41,856 bases of DNA, taken from Chara braunii. Taxonomy: Eukaryota > Streptophyta > Charophyceae > Charales > Characeae. Below, in pieces: positions 9,771 to 20,239 of the stretch. Position 1 is the first letter of the stretch, and every line of letters begins with the position of its first letter. The position numbers and the translations under genes were made by a program. The stretch lies in NCBI GenBank assembly GCA_003427395.1, contig BFEA01000046.1, positions 582,412 through 624,267 on the forward strand, given 5' to 3'. Below the pieces are notes generated by a model, which saw nothing but the letters and a program-made list of their open reading frames with translations, made no database searches and was not told where the DNA came from.

Positions 9771-12700
9771 CATCGACCGGTCGGCTGTGGCCGACAACAA
9801 CGCACCGTAGTCAACAGTGGTGACGGCAGCACCTCAGTAATCGGTGCCAGCCCTCTCACAGTTGGTCAAGCACAGTCCGCACCCCGGCATCAACTACAGT
9901 GCCTGCGCACAGGCCGTGGCAGACTGCCACCAACCTCAACAACGTAACCCTTGAGGCCAATCGTGGTCAAACCGCTGGATCAACTCTTTTGACGAATTCC
10001 CAGACTGCAATACTGACCCCCCCCCTTTTGCTGCTTCAATGGCCGGCAAAACCTGTATCACAGCCCATAGCTAAACCCTCAGTCGCAAACTTGGCCTCAT
10101 GCCTCCGCTCTTTCGATAGGATGAGTACGACCGAACGAGTGCCCCTCCAGTACACGCACCAACCAGCGGGCAATTCGACACTCCAGCGGCTGCCTTTACN
10201 CTTCTTCCNCCAATAGNATNGGCGAGCNGGATGAATCTTCCGCTAAATACGGAGGGATACGCTGTCACTTTGCTGCTGTTCCCTNCCAGCCTTCNTTCCT
10301 CTGCTGCCGGAATCACNAGCTAAACGCCCCAAATCTGTTGTTGCCATCCGTTGACAAGGTGAAAACATCCCCTGCTTTCCTGCCGGGCACTCCCGCTCGG
10401 ACCCACCGGTGAACAGGTAAGTCACCAACTTCTCGATTAGCTCCCCGCTACTGTGCCATCGACGGGGTGAGCTTGATCAGCCACATCTCCCACTTAGCCA
10501 GCCGCTGCGCCTTCCTGCCCACCCGCTGCTACCGCCACAGCTCAACCTTTCGGTTCGTCTCGCCGATATCCCAAATCCCAGTTTCACCTTTTACTTCGCT
10601 CGATTTCATCAAGAATTGAGCGAGGTATCTAACTTTTCCACTTCTCCCATAGTTCGTTCCCCGTACCTTGCGCAATAACTTTTCTACTGACCTCCTAACC
10701 CACTAACTCTTTACTAAAACTAACGCCGAAATCTTGTTCGCCATCATCAAAAACCTATGCCTACCACTTTCTCCTGCCTGCTAAGGCGAGCGGGATAGTC
10801 CTACCGGCCCATCGACCCCTCGAGCCTTTCCGTCGCGCTCCTCCGCTCCCTTGCCGCACGCCGTTGGCCTCGATCCCTGCGTCTGCCGCGTATTAGTTCA
10901 GTGCCGTAACGTATAGGGCTAAGCCCCAGCTTGGTACCAGCAGGCCTGACATGCCTTATAGAGAGGTAGTGCACGGCCCTTGGGGCAAGGAAACGCCCTA
11001 TACCACTTTCCCGGCCCATACTTGCACAAGGGACTACCCAAAAACTTACGTCGGCCTACGGGCCTCGCCACGACTACTCATCCTTAGCCAAATCCATCAG
11101 GTCCCATCATCTGGATTTTCTCGTAAGCTCATACCGGCTCAGTGAACCATCCATCGCACCCCGCGGAACCAAAGAAACAAGGTACTCATGGCTAATCAGT
11201 TGAATCAAAACAAAAGTAACATATACTGACCAAAATCAACGCCACGTCTGCCAGTGTAACCAAAAGAAAGGAAAATCACGCGCGCCTCAACTCCCGCGCC
11301 CACGCACTCTTTACTCTAGTCAACCACCGAGTCAACATAAATTACAGATGCGGCCGTGTCTGGCACGACATACTTAAACTTTAAACCAAACTGTTTTCTG
11401 TCGTTTGCAAAGACCAGGGCGGATACCCTTGTAAGGGTATTCGCACCGACAGCTTACCGGACCATATTAAGCGACGTCCGCGTCGCTTCGCAGGATCAAA
11501 AGCTATCAATTCAACCACAATCCCAAAATGCTGACGAGCAGGGTACCAATCAGATTAACCGACAAACCCAGGGTTGAAGCCTCCAATAATCCATGCCAAA
11601 CACAACTTTATGCTGTCAGGATTCTAACCTGGGTCTCCGTCGCCCTGACACTCGGACGTCGGGATACTCCTCACTGTACTACAGCATAAGCTCCATTGTA
11701 TCTCTCACCGTCCTCTTCCCTGTGCCTTAGACAACCGCCGACTTCCCGTTGTGTGCCCCTAGCCCTTTCCCTTGAAACCAGGTCGTGACTAGGGGCGCGG
11801 GCCCTAACCGAGACCTTCGAAGGCATTCTCTCGCCTTCCTCTAAAAAACCCTCACATTATCACACGTAGCCGTACCACATAGACTCTCACATAAGCTTTC
11901 TTGCAGTCTAGTACAGGAGGATCAGGTCTCCATCTTGGCCCACCATAGTCTGGGTGATCATTCCAGATCTACGACCCACCGCATTGTTATTTCGGTAGTG
12001 CCTTCGCGGGTTGCGCCACGATAGGCTGTTCTTCATAAGCATTCAATCAGGACTTCCTCAAAAGACTCGTATGACTCGACTCTTATCTCACGCCTCTCCG
12101 CAGGAGTAAAACCCTCCTACGCGTTCACGCCCCTTTAAGTCTTTACCCCCTTGGCCAGACGCAGACCCTCTGCTCAGGTTGTGCGAAACAGCGGTCGACA
12201 CCAAGGGTTGCACCTTAGTGATGCTAGTTATAACCCTAGTTGGGTCTTCTTATAAATGTCTAAGATTAGCACAAGTGGTCAGACGGTGTGTTGCAACAAT
12301 ACAAGCCTACTACGGAACTACGCATAGACATGTCGCACATAAGAGGTATTTACCAGTTCCTCTGTGGGACAACACAGAGGAGGCACGACAACCTCTCCAC
12401 AATCACAAAACAAAATCACTGCCTGATTCACAAGGTCGTGACCTCCCAGCTTGATTAGAGCAAGAAAGTCACGCATCTTGATGACATCTCTTAAAACACA
12501 CCTTTTACGACATTCCAAAAATTCCACCAATAGTCAAACAAAATTTGGTCCCTCTCGTCAGTCTTTTATTAATCAAAGTCAACCATCCATTTATCAATCT
12601 ATTTAACCACCTTACTTATAGAGGAGGTCTTACTTTTAATAGGTCTCTCAGTCATCCCTCTCTCACTAGGATGAACTCTCTCGCGACCTTTTCTTTAACA

Positions 12701-13560
12701 CATTTTCCCTCTCTGAAGGTGCGTCTTCCAAATAGATAATGGACAACCTTTCCATTCACAGGTGCCTCACTCATTATATGATCCATATAAAAAGACAAAC
12801 TGTTGGGTCTTCTGCACAGCTCAATCAATAGAACACTCATCATTCGAATATTCAGGATCCCCACATTCTTTCACAAAACAGACTGCGCTTCCTTGCCTTA
12901 TATTCGGTCCTCTCATCCGCCCAAGGGCGGGTCGCACGAGTGTACCGGCGAGTAGACAGTTCACATTCATCCATATTCACAAAGTACAAGATACATCAAG
13001 CATTTTCTCACGCATATTTCACACCAAGCCATCATCCATCAAGCCATGACCACACAATATACAACAAGCAGTCCCCAAAAAAGGTCTCGATATAATGTAC
13101 ACTCAGGGATAAAATATCCCACATGAAATGCCTCCAACATATACTCAGGGGCATAACGCCCCATACACAAATGTCCCCAAATCGTAACCCACTCAACTCA
13201 CTCAAAGCCACACTCACACTGATGTCGTCCTCAAAGTACAAGTTGGGTCTGTCTCTCGAAGATCCGGGCGTAGGCCACCTAAGTATATACAGGCCTCATC
13301 TACCATGTCCCGGTCCTTAGGATGGTAGACTCAACAAAAACCTAACCGATACTGCCTGACAACAACAAACAAAAACCCAGGTCTACAGAATGTCATCCAA
13401 ACCTAACTCTAATCCTGCATGCAACATGTCAACCATATAGGTAACTCAGTCCTGATCACTCATCTCCTCCTGGTTTTGCCTATATAGCTGAGCCCTACCC
13501 CCATCTGCAGATCTTTCCACTCTCCTGCCTTACCTATCATACATCCTGCCTCTTTCTTCT
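9771..13560. other. Unassigned region with a tRNA-like sequence inside
   Basis: About 3.8 kb with no recognisable protein. Open frames are short and unrelated to retrotransposon proteins. Ambiguous bases cluster at 10200-10316. The only structured feature I can support is the tRNA-like sequence at 11609-11688, listed separately. Several stretches resemble LTR or leader DNA in base composition, but no paired termini were found. Confidence 0.45.
11609..11688 (-). tRNA. tRNA-like sequence (possible tRNA pseudogene or SINE head)
   Basis: On the minus strand an 80-nt sequence folds roughly as a tRNA. The acceptor stem TATGCTG pairs perfectly with CAGCATA. The D arm pairs GTAC with GTAT around AGTGAGGA. 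The T arm has four of five pairs around TTAGAAT. The T-arm segment GGTTAGAATCC differs by one base from the pol III B box GGTTCGAATCC, and TAGTACAGTGAG is A-box-like. The anticodon arm is imperfect (CCCGAC with GTCAGGG, one bulge, 8-nt loop) and the variable region is long, so an anticodon cannot be assigned. No T4 terminator follows directly. A tRNA-derived repeat is as likely as a tRNA relic. Confidence 0.5.
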
Positions 13561-13571
13561 GTAACCTTCCC

Positions 13572-13949
13572 TTAAGCCTTGTCCTTCAAAAACTTAGGAC
13601 ACTGCAAGGCTCGATGCCCCTCCTTTGTACAAAAGAAACAGGACGTATCGAACCACTTTCTGGACCTCTTCTTTCCTCTCTGAGATCCTGGCGATGATGG
13701 TGCTTCGCTGGCCTCCCTGCTCAACTCATGGCTCTGAGGCATATCCAAGGGCTCCTCTCGTGTCTCCACCTCCTGGGTACTCGGTCCAGCTCGGTCCTCA
13801 ATCCCTCCTGGCCCATACTCAGGCGTGCCCAACCTCTGGAGCCCGCCCTCGATGACACCCTCAGCCTCAGTCCCCATCTCTCTCTCGAGAGGCTCCTCTA
13901 TCCTTTGCTCAGGCGAAAACAAACTCGCCTCCTCCTGCATCGAGTGCAC
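13572..13949 (-). pseudogene. Second gag fragment with CCHC zinc knuckle
   Basis: The frame encodes a Glu/Pro/Ser-rich acidic stretch, a basic patch (GKKRSRKW) and CFFCTKEGHRALQC, a CX2CX4HX4C zinc knuckle, followed by PKFLKDKA and a stop. This order (low complexity, basic patch, single knuckle) is typical of the Gag C terminus of gypsy elements. It is not a duplicate of the gag at 8682-9525, since the flanking residues differ. As there, upstream gag is missing and G-rich DNA begins within about 20-30 bases of the visible start. No protease or polymerase is recognisable downstream. It may belong with the module tract and primer-binding site at 15950-21931. Confidence 0.65.
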
Positions 13950-13969
13950 TGCACATCCCTTGGCAATTT

Positions 13970-14270
13970 CTGGTTTTTCCAGAAATCAGGGGTCCTGCAC
14001 CCCCTCCCCCGGGGTGGCTGTCACCTGTGGAGGGGGTCGGGTTTACGGGGGCGGGGGTCGGTGGGGTCGGGCGTCGGGGGTGCGGGTGTCGGGTGTCGGG
14101 GGCCGGCGACTCAGAAAACAGTCCTCTGCTGATTTTTTTTTTTTTTTCGACTTTACAGTTGTACTGCGCTTGCTGAGTACTGCCCAAATCCGCAGAGAAA
14201 CTTCGGTTTCGGGGTGGGGGGGTGAGGGGGCGTCGGTGGGGTGGGGTTGGGGGAGAAGGGGAAACAAATC
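13970..14270. repeat. G-rich low-complexity block with poly-T
   Basis: The segment starts with an ATCAGGGGTCCTGCACCCC-type motif, continues as imperfect TCGGGGG/GCGGGGG repeats to about 14110, and has a 15-base T run (about 14131-14147). A second G-rich patch lies at 14205-14260. The same kind of motif opens the block at 15185. The repeated G4-G5 runs could form G-quadruplexes on the plus strand. Confidence 0.7.
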
Positions 14271-14419
14271 GCTCTTTAAGATTCTTTCAAAACCCCTGGG
14301 GGCTATTTGGGAGGCCCTTACACATAATTAGTAAGGGCCACCTCACCGTGAACGAGATAATGCTCGTATCAGAGTCATGGCACGCCAAGTATATATGTTG
14401 TTGATTCACATTAAGGTCC

Positions 14420-14990
14420 GCGTTTCAGGAGTTATGGGACCATACACCGCCATATGTTTTATTTTTTATGCAAGTGGTGACGAGTGGAGCAAGGCCCTTA
14501 GGGCCACTGCCCGTAGGAAAAGGAAACAATTTCCCAAAAAAAAAAAAAAAAAAAGGAAACAAAAGAAAGGGAGGAATGAATCTTCTGCTATAACCTGGAA
14601 CTATACGTCGCCATATGTTTTGTCTTTTGTGCAAGTGGTGACGAACCCTTAGGGCCACTGCTCGTAGTAAAAGGAAACAATTTCCAAAAAAAAAAAAAAA
14701 AAAACAGGAAACAAAAGAAAGAGAGGAATGAATCTTCTGCTAGAACATGGAACCATACGTCGCCATATGTTTTGTCTTTTGTGCAAGTGGTGACGAGTGG
14801 AGCAAGGCCCTTAGGGCCACTGCTCGTTTTTGTAGGAAAACGAAACAAAAAAAACAGAGGAATGAATCTTCTGCTAGAACATGGATTCAAACGTTGCCAT
14901 ATGTTTTGTCTTTTGTGCAAGTAGTGACGGGTGAAGCAAGGCCCTTAGGGCCACTGCTCGTAGGAAAACGAAAAAAAAAAAAAACTAGAG
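14420..14990. repeat. Tandem repeat, about 134-161 bp unit, four copies with poly-A
   Basis: CATATGTTTT recurs at 14451, 14612, 14764 and 14898. Units share CATACGTCGCCATATG, TTTTGTGCAAGTGGTGACG, a GGCCCTTAGGGCC near-palindrome and a purine-rich end with A runs of varying length. The A runs explain most of the period variation. Minus-strand frames showing repeated HKRQNIW peptides derive from this repeat and are not genes. Confidence 0.88.
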
Positions 14991-15184
14991 CTACGGTAGT
15001 AAGTAGTTGTAACTACTAACCCATAACTGCTGACTCTGCTAGAAAGCAGACCTGACTTCGGATCCAGAACATATATTGCTGGCCTGCTCCATTCTCACAT
15101 GAAATTTGTTGAACGTCTCTTGAGACGTTCGGGAAAAGGACAACTCAACAAGGAATTCGTATGCTCAAATTTTTTGGTTATATT

Positions 15185-15600
15185 ATCAGGGGTTCTGGAC
15201 CCCGAAAAAAAAAAAAAAAGATGCAGGGTGTTCCCGGTGTTGGTGATATCATTAGGGGTTTTGGACCCCCCCCCAAAAAAAAGTCAGCGGGGTTCGGGCG
15301 TCGGGGGTCGGAGGTCGGGGGTCAGCGGGGGTCGGGAGGCTGCGGGGACCGGGGGTGCAGGGCCCGGGTGCCGGGGCCGGGAGGGTGCGGGGACCGGGGG
15401 TCCGGGGCCAGGGTCGGGGGGGGTCCCTGGGCTGGGGCCGGGGTGTGGGTGCCGGGGCCGAGGTCCTGCTGGGGTGTCGGGGGTCGGGCGGGTGCGGGGG
15501 TCTTCAGCGGGGTCCGGGGGTCGGCGCCCCCGCGGGAGGGAGTCCGGGGGTGAAATCACGGCCCCGACTTTGGCCTCGGGGGTCCCCGGGTGACAACCCT
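15185..15600. repeat. G-rich low-complexity block with two GGGGTT.TGGACCCC motifs
   Basis: The motif GGGGTTCTGGACCCC (about 15190) and its variant GGGGTTTTGGACCCC (about 15254) are each followed by A runs, preceded by AT-rich TATTATCA or GATATCATTA. From 15285 to about 15560 the sequence is almost wholly GGGGTCGGGG-like with dozens of G4+ runs. Gly/Arg-rich open frames of 80-160 codons here are products of composition. Confidence 0.8.
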
Positions 15601-15601
15601 G

Positions 15602-15707
15602 CCTGAAACCCCTTTCAGAAGCTTTAACTACTTCAAGTCATTTCAGGAAGTTCAGGTGGGGACCTGAAACCGCTGAACTGGTTGAAGGTTATGAAAGGGG
15701 TTGCAGG
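15602..15707. repeat. Imperfect palindrome, first copy
   Basis: A left arm starting CCTGAAACCCCTTTCAGAAG (15602) pairs imperfectly with a right arm ending near 15707, around an inner TTCAGGT-GGGG-ACCTGAA hairpin. It is a diverged head-to-tail copy of the better preserved palindrome at 15721-15860. Between the two copies, 15711-15734 forms a further 10-bp hairpin (CCCCATCCAA with TTGGATGGGG). Confidence 0.8.
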
Positions 15708-15720
15708 TAGCCCCATCCAA

Positions 15721-15860
15721 ATGGTTGGATGGGGGTACCTGAAACCCCTTTCAGAAGCTTCAACCACTTCAGGTCATTTCCGGAATTTCAGGTGGGGACC
15801 TGAAACTGTTGAAGTGGTTGAAGCTTCTGAAAGGGGTTTCAGGTACCTCCATCCCACCAT
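15721..15860. repeat. Near-perfect 140-bp palindrome with 50-bp arms
   Basis: Bases 15721-15770 are the reverse complement of 15811-15860 at 48 of 50 positions. The 40-base centre holds a nested 8-bp perfect stem (TTTCAGGT at 15786, ACCTGAAA ending 15805, GGGG loop). Related half-units with CTGAAAGTGGTGTA and TGAACTGCCTG continue to about 16020. Such a structure can extrude as a cruciform or, when transcribed, give a long hairpin RNA. Its length and fold-back form resemble a MITE or foldback element, but no target-site duplication was established. Confidence 0.92.
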
Positions 15861-15949
15861 TTGCAATGGATCTGTAGGCAATCTGAAAGTGGTGTATCAA
15901 CCTGAAGTGGTTGAACTGCCTGAAGGCGGTTTCAGACAACCTCATGTAT

Positions 15950-16619
15950 AGATCCACACACAATCTGAAAGTGGTGTAGTAACCTAAAGTGGATGAACTG
16001 CCTGGAAAGGAGACCTGAAAATACATGCACCCGTTAACCATCTCTCTCTCGTATTCTCCCGTCCTATCCCAGAAACACGTCTCAACTAGGTGCACCCTGA
16101 CTTTGAAAGGATTCCCAAGCCACCTAGAGTCCTCCTCAAACTTCCTCTTGATTTCTGTCAAAGGTTTTCTCCACGTTCTAAAGAACCGTACTCTTCTCGC
16201 TTCTCTAATAAAGACCGAAAACCTAGCTAGGATAGTCCATGACCTTCTTTTCCACAAGGCTAGTCGTCGGACCTCGACGAGGAAACCCTTCTCGGCTCGA
16301 GCCATTTGGTCCTCTCCAAGGCCTGGGCTAAGCTCCGCTCCCCCTTCTACTTCGACCTCGGGGCCGTCGCCCTGCGTTTCTAACTCCCTGGTTATCGAAT
16401 TAGAGGTGTAGGTAGCTCTCATGCCTATCTTCCTCACGCGAGCGGCTCCTCTTTTAAATCGTGGAGAATTTTAACCGTGACCGTCTCAAGTAACTTGATC
16501 TTGCGCAAAGACCCCCGTCTCGCTCTTCTCTCCTCTTCCCGGCAAAGGGTCATAATTCGATACACTTCCGCCGTTACCCTTTCTAGCTCTACCAGTTCTC
16601 TTGTGACAAGTTCGCTCAT
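15950..16619 (-). pseudogene. Coiled-coil-like, basic coding tract (end of the module tract)
   Basis: From ATG at 16619 the frame encodes a helical, charged segment (ELVTRELVELERVTAEVYRIM; REEERRARRGSLRKIKLLE) to about 16434. After a one-base frame change it continues (EGGAELSPGLGEDQMARAEKGF; FFRTWRKPLTEIKRKFEEDSRW; FKVRVHLVETCFWDRTGEYE). Similarity of composition to coding DNA fades at the palindromic repeats near 15950-16020. It could be the spacer or N-terminal part of a gag, given that gag fragments lie to its left on the same strand, but no gag motif is visible. Unknown function. Confidence 0.45.
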
Positions 16620-16945
16620 GCCTTAAGTTCCTTCGCCGACACGCAATCGCTATCCGTATGAGATCCGAGGGATCCAACCCTTCTAGCCCCGCTTCACAGA
16701 TCTTTCCCAGGTACCTCCACGAGATGGTCGACACCCTTACGTGTTGGCCCTAACCCTCGAAGGCGTAACTCAGGTCTTCTAGAGACGACAAATCGTCTTG
16801 GTATGGATTTCGAAGGCACCACGACAGCAGGGCGTGCAAGTCCGACCTCGTGAACCGGAATTGGTTCAAGATCGAGATCCTGCTCTCTACTGCCCTCTTG
16901 ACCGCTTCGGAGGGGTAAACCCGCTCAAGGATAAACGAGGGACTC
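16620..16945 (-). pseudogene. Unrecognised module tract (helical X-type repeats)
   Basis: In one frame, with an internal TAG, the minus strand reads RISILNQFRFTRSDLHALLSWCLRN, then VSTISWRYLGKICEAGLEG and LDPSDLIRIAIACRRR. These segments are alpha-helical in character and repeat a loose pattern (hydrophobic, SDL, aromatic, WC) seen again at 17470-17560 and 18180-18270. It lies between the Y-type module at 16946-17330 and the coiled-coil tract. I do not recognise the family. Confidence 0.4.
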
Positions 16946-17330
16946 CTACGGGGTCAACGTCGATAAATCGTGGTATCTCTTCCAACCCGCGTACGTCACT
17001 TGATATATTCTTTGGTACCTTTCTTGACAACTCACCTCCCCCACAAGTCTCTCTAGATTGTCTTGTACCGCTTGTGCATCTAAGGGCGGATCTTCCCCCA
17101 ACTTCGAACTACAGACTACCTCCAGGAGACCCTCCTTAGAAAGGAATACTTTGGCTTCGCCGATCACCAATCCTTCCCCACTACTCACCGACAGCCGAAC
17201 GAATGCTTTCCTTTGGCGGATCTCGTCCACTTCCCTTCGAATGTCCCTCGTCTGACTCTTTTGACTCTCCTTGGGTAATGTGATGAGGACAACCTCCCCC
17301 TCTTCTCTTATAGGCTCGATCGAGGCTCAA
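16946..17330 (-). pseudogene. Unrecognised Y-type module (FEV...VRG-like)
   Basis: The frame reads VVLITLPKESQKSQTRDIRR, then KAFVRLSVSSGEGLVIGEAK and VFLSKEGLLEVVCSSKLGED, ending QVTYAGWKRYHDL. The VFL.KEG.LEVV pattern followed by an acidic turn and a helix aligns loosely with FEVYLDEQ...GVVRGCDTRL at 35710-36045 and FLEVQATVFLDED...IVRGGDD at about 17800. The fold looks like a beta meander followed by a helix. No catalytic motif is apparent. Confidence 0.4.
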
Positions 17331-17339
17331 AGAGTTCCG

Positions 17340-18100
17340 AGAATCCCCCTTATCATCACCTCGTCCGAGCTTCGTATCCTCTCCAGTTAGCCACCTGCTC
17401 TTCCCCAAAGAGGTGGGCGTATGGGACGTCAACGACGTGTGCTTGGACCCCCTCAAACTCTCTCAACCTTTTGAATATAGGCGTTAGTTCTCTCCTAGGG
17501 GGAACCCCAGTGTCAACACACCAAGTATAGAGCCAAAATAACCCTCACGTCCGTATCCCGGATTCTCGAGCAGCTCGGAGTATCGCCACCACTCTCCCTT
17601 CCGGGTCCCGCAGGAGCGAACGTGCCAGGAATTGGGGCAAGTCCGCGTGCAGCACCCCGGAAGCTCGAGGGACTTCTCCCGGCTCGGCGAAGGACACCTG
17701 CGTCCACGACTCGAAGGTCCCTTCCTCGTAACCGCTTAGTACCAAATTGTTCGTTACCTTCCTTGCGGACTCGCGGTATTTCGTGTGGGTTTCTAGGTCG
17801 TCCCCTCCTCTCACAATCCAAATCTCGGTCCACGTGTCCTCGTCGAGGAAAACCGTCGCCTGAACCTCGAGAAACCGACCGAGGTGAGGCGGACCCCCCC
17901 TTTGGACCCCTTCTTTCTAGGTAAGCCTGCGAGCTCGAACCCACACGTAGGCCCCTTCCTTGATGACCCCTCCTTTCTCAACACTCATCCAGTAGGGCGA
18001 TACGTGAGGGTCCCCCGGGATTAAGACCTGGCCTTCGTCACCGGCCTTTATTGTTTCCACCACTCCGTTTTCGCTGAGCGCAAATCTTACCATCTACAGA
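17340..18100 (-). pseudogene. Y-type plus X-type module tract
   Basis: In one minus frame with only two or three stops the tract reads NGVVETIKAGDEGQVLIPGD, then FLEVQATVFLDEDTWTEIWI followed by VRGGDDLETHTKY. It continues as ARSLLRDPEGRVVAILRAAR and, after an in-frame TGA, FWLYTWCVDTGVPPRRELTP followed by IFKRLREFE. The last part aligns with LWVLYTYCIDRGILPRGKL...IFRRLGSLE at 18180-18270, so the array contains at least two copies of this X module. The TGA interrupts just before the aromatic LYTWC core. No known domain was recognised. Confidence 0.5.
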
Positions 18101-18610
18101 TATCGTTTTGAAGACCCACTCGCGGTACTTCTCGGGCGAGAGGACGACTGACTTCTCGAGGGATCCCAGCCTCCTAAAAATGCCCCAAAGCTTCCCTCGT
18201 GGAAGAATTCCCCGGTCGATACAGTAAGTGTATAGTACCCACAGGGCTCTAAATGGCAGACCTAACCCTCTTCCTCTCTCCAAGAGCTTGAATATTCTCT
18301 CCTTGTTCGTGCTCAAGAACACAAAGCCCGGGGCCCTTGCGATCACCGGATAACTTGACCTTGGGAGTTCGCCCACTCGAGCGAACCTTTCCTCCTCTAT
18401 CGTCACGAAGCTAAACCCCCTCCCTGTCCTAACTATCCACCTTTCCCTCACTCCTCTTGCCTCTCCGATTAATAGATCCAGCCCACCCCTTTGGCCTAAG
18501 ACCAGGGGTACTACAACCTTTGACCAAGCCCCCTCCCGGACGAAGATTATCACGGTGACTTGAGATGCACTCCAGTCGTTATCGCTTTCACTTCCTCCGA
18601 CTCTATCCAC
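18038..18610 (-). pseudogene. 190-codon ORF with Y- and X-type modules
   Basis: This is the longest uninterrupted frame in the module tract. It begins with VTVIIFVREGAWSKVVVPLV (beta-rich, Y-like), passes through ERWIVRTGRGFSFVTIEEER and SSYPVIARAPGFVFLSTNKE, and ends with the X-type core GLPFRALWVLYTYCIDRGIL followed by PRGKLWGIF and a basic tail. The frame at its 3' end is displaced relative to the continuing homology into 17340-18100. The chosen start (18610) lies inside a longer similarity, so the true start is probably upstream in another frame. Unknown function. Confidence 0.5.
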
Positions 18611-18854
18611 ACGAAATTTCCACTGACCGTGATCTCTCCACCTTCAAACCTCCTCCAATCGGGGACTTCCCCCGTTGCTCGGAACCAAGCTATACACTCC
18701 TTGCTCATCTAAAGGGGAGTCGACAAACCTACCGATGCCCTTGTCGAATAGAACCATTCATGCTAACCTACCTTTTGGCGGACTCGAAATTATACCCTTT
18801 GGTAACGGTAGTCTCTCCCGCCCTCACGGTCTCATTCCGATTCCAGAGAGATCC

Positions 18855-19508
18855 TTTCCCGGATCCGATCGGCCCTAACTTCGTATGGCACCGAGTTGTC
18901 AACACAATAGGAGTAGAACCAATGAAGCGAGCGAAAGGACAACCCCCTCCTTCTCTCCCGCCTTATAGACCTTACGCCTTTCTCGTACTCGGCCTCCTCT
19001 TCACACACTCTCCTGAAGACGTAAGATGGAAATATAGCCTAGACACAACCTGTAGCACGAGGGTATTCCTCGTCCCGAGCACAAGTTACTCGCAAGCAGA
19101 ACGACAGATTGTACCAAAGGGGTACATCCTCGAAGATTTGCCTCAGAATAGGCCCCACGCGTACTTCCCAGTGGTCCGCCCGATACCACCCCAATGCCCA
19201 GTGGGTGACGTACTCTACCCAGGCCTCCCGACTCAGATAGATCGTGCCCTCGGCACGAACCGCCGCTTGTCGGACCTTCCCCCCGTTCCTAGGTCTATTC
19301 CTGGTCCACTGATCTCCTTCCCAAATACCTACGGCGAACCGTGCCCAAAGAAAAAATCCTCTCTCAAGTTCACCCCCTTTCTGCGCCCGGCCAAGTACCT
19401 CTCCGTTCGATGATTAAGGGGAACACTAAAGCACTCTCGCTCTTTGAGAAGATCCGCCTTCTGGATTTGTATCCCGCCGTCGTCAGCTGCTTCCACAATC
19501 CTAACCAT
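18855..19508 (-). pseudogene. Tryptophan/tyrosine-rich module tract
   Basis: The ATG at 19508 follows the stop of the preceding unit by 7 bases and opens a frame (MVRIVEAADDGGIQIQKADL) that stops at 19329-19331. In a shifted frame coding-like sequence resumes with GTIYLSREAWVEYVTHWALG, WYRADHWEVRVGPILRQIF, VPLWYNLSFCLRVTCARDEE and RSLHWFYSYCVDNSVPYEV, with one internal TAG. The final W-Y-YC-D core resembles the X module at 18180-18270. Frame changes and stops show decay. No family recognised. Confidence 0.45.
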
Positions 19509-19515
19509 GCCCTCC

Positions 19516-19875
19516 CTAGCTTCGCACTACCTCCTTGATGATCCCCACCAATACCTTCCAACCGTCAGACCCGTGCAGATACGCCTCCGGTATTACAGGG
19601 GCAGGTTGCTCCCCTCGTCGGAAGGTTCGGCACCCCAACGTATAGAAATATCTAATCCCGTAGTGCCCTAAAAATTCCTTCTCCAGCCTAGCATGGCCAA
19701 CTGCCTCTTTCCAGCTATTTAGGAAGGCCTCTCCTCAATCTATCCCTTCGTCTACATAGAGCGCTATGTCGAAATCTCCGGTCAACATGTAATAGTTGTA
19801 ACACCACACATCTATACCCCCATAGCTACCCACACTAATGCCCGCCGGCTCAAACTCCAAAACCCCTAGGCTCAT
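19516..19875 (-). pseudogene. Z-domain unit 2 (TGDFD...W...P.P repeat)
   Basis: About 119 codons from ATG 19875 to TAG 19516-19518, with one in-frame TGA. Readable blocks are GISVGSYGGIDVWCYN, LTGDFDIALYV, GIRYFYTLGCRTFRRG, then QPAPVIPEAYLHGSDGWKVL. It aligns along its full length with unit 1 (19872-20225), and more distantly with the units at 34885-36847, which share the TGD/TDD-[FY]-D strand, the central Trp, the Pro-x-Pro and the G..W..[LI] end. Its ATG overlaps the TGA of unit 1 as ATGA. Function unknown. Confidence 0.6.
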
Positions 19876-20225
19876 AGGCTTCCCACTATCTCCTCTATGG
19901 TCGCTACCAATACTCTCCACTCGTCCGACCCGTCAAGATAGGCGTCCGTAATCACTGGCGTGGGTTGACCGCCCCTACGATAAGTTCGGTATCCCAGAGA
20001 GTATAAATATCTAAACCCGTACATTCGCAGCTCCCCTCTTTCCATACGAGAGTGATTAACCGCCTTGTCCCATCCACTGAGGAAATTTTCCCCTTGATCT
20101 TGCTCTTCTTCTACCTATATGGCGACGTCGAAATCTCCCGTCCACAGATGAAAGGTATAGCACCACACGTCGATCCCACCGTAACTACTCACACTAATCC
20201 CTTCCGGGACCGCCTCTATGCTCAT
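19872..20225 (-). pseudogene. Z-domain unit 1 (TGDFD...W...P.P repeat)
   Basis: About 117 codons from ATG 20225 to TGA 19872-19874. A single in-frame TAG follows TGDFDVAI, where the sister unit has Tyr. Blocks are GISVSSYGGIDVWCYT, LWTGDFDVAI, GFRYLYSLGYRTYRRG and QPTPVITDAYLDGSDEWRVL. It is the first readable unit after the leader on this strand. I recognise no named domain. The pattern suggests a small alpha/beta fold with a conserved acidic strand. Confidence 0.6.
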
Positions 20226-20239
20226 TCACTCTAATCAAA

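Noticed and set aside
15285-15560. Telomeric or gene-coding G-rich sequence with Gly/Arg-rich proteins
   Set aside because: The unit is irregular and not a telomere repeat. The long frames come from composition and are open in several frames at once.
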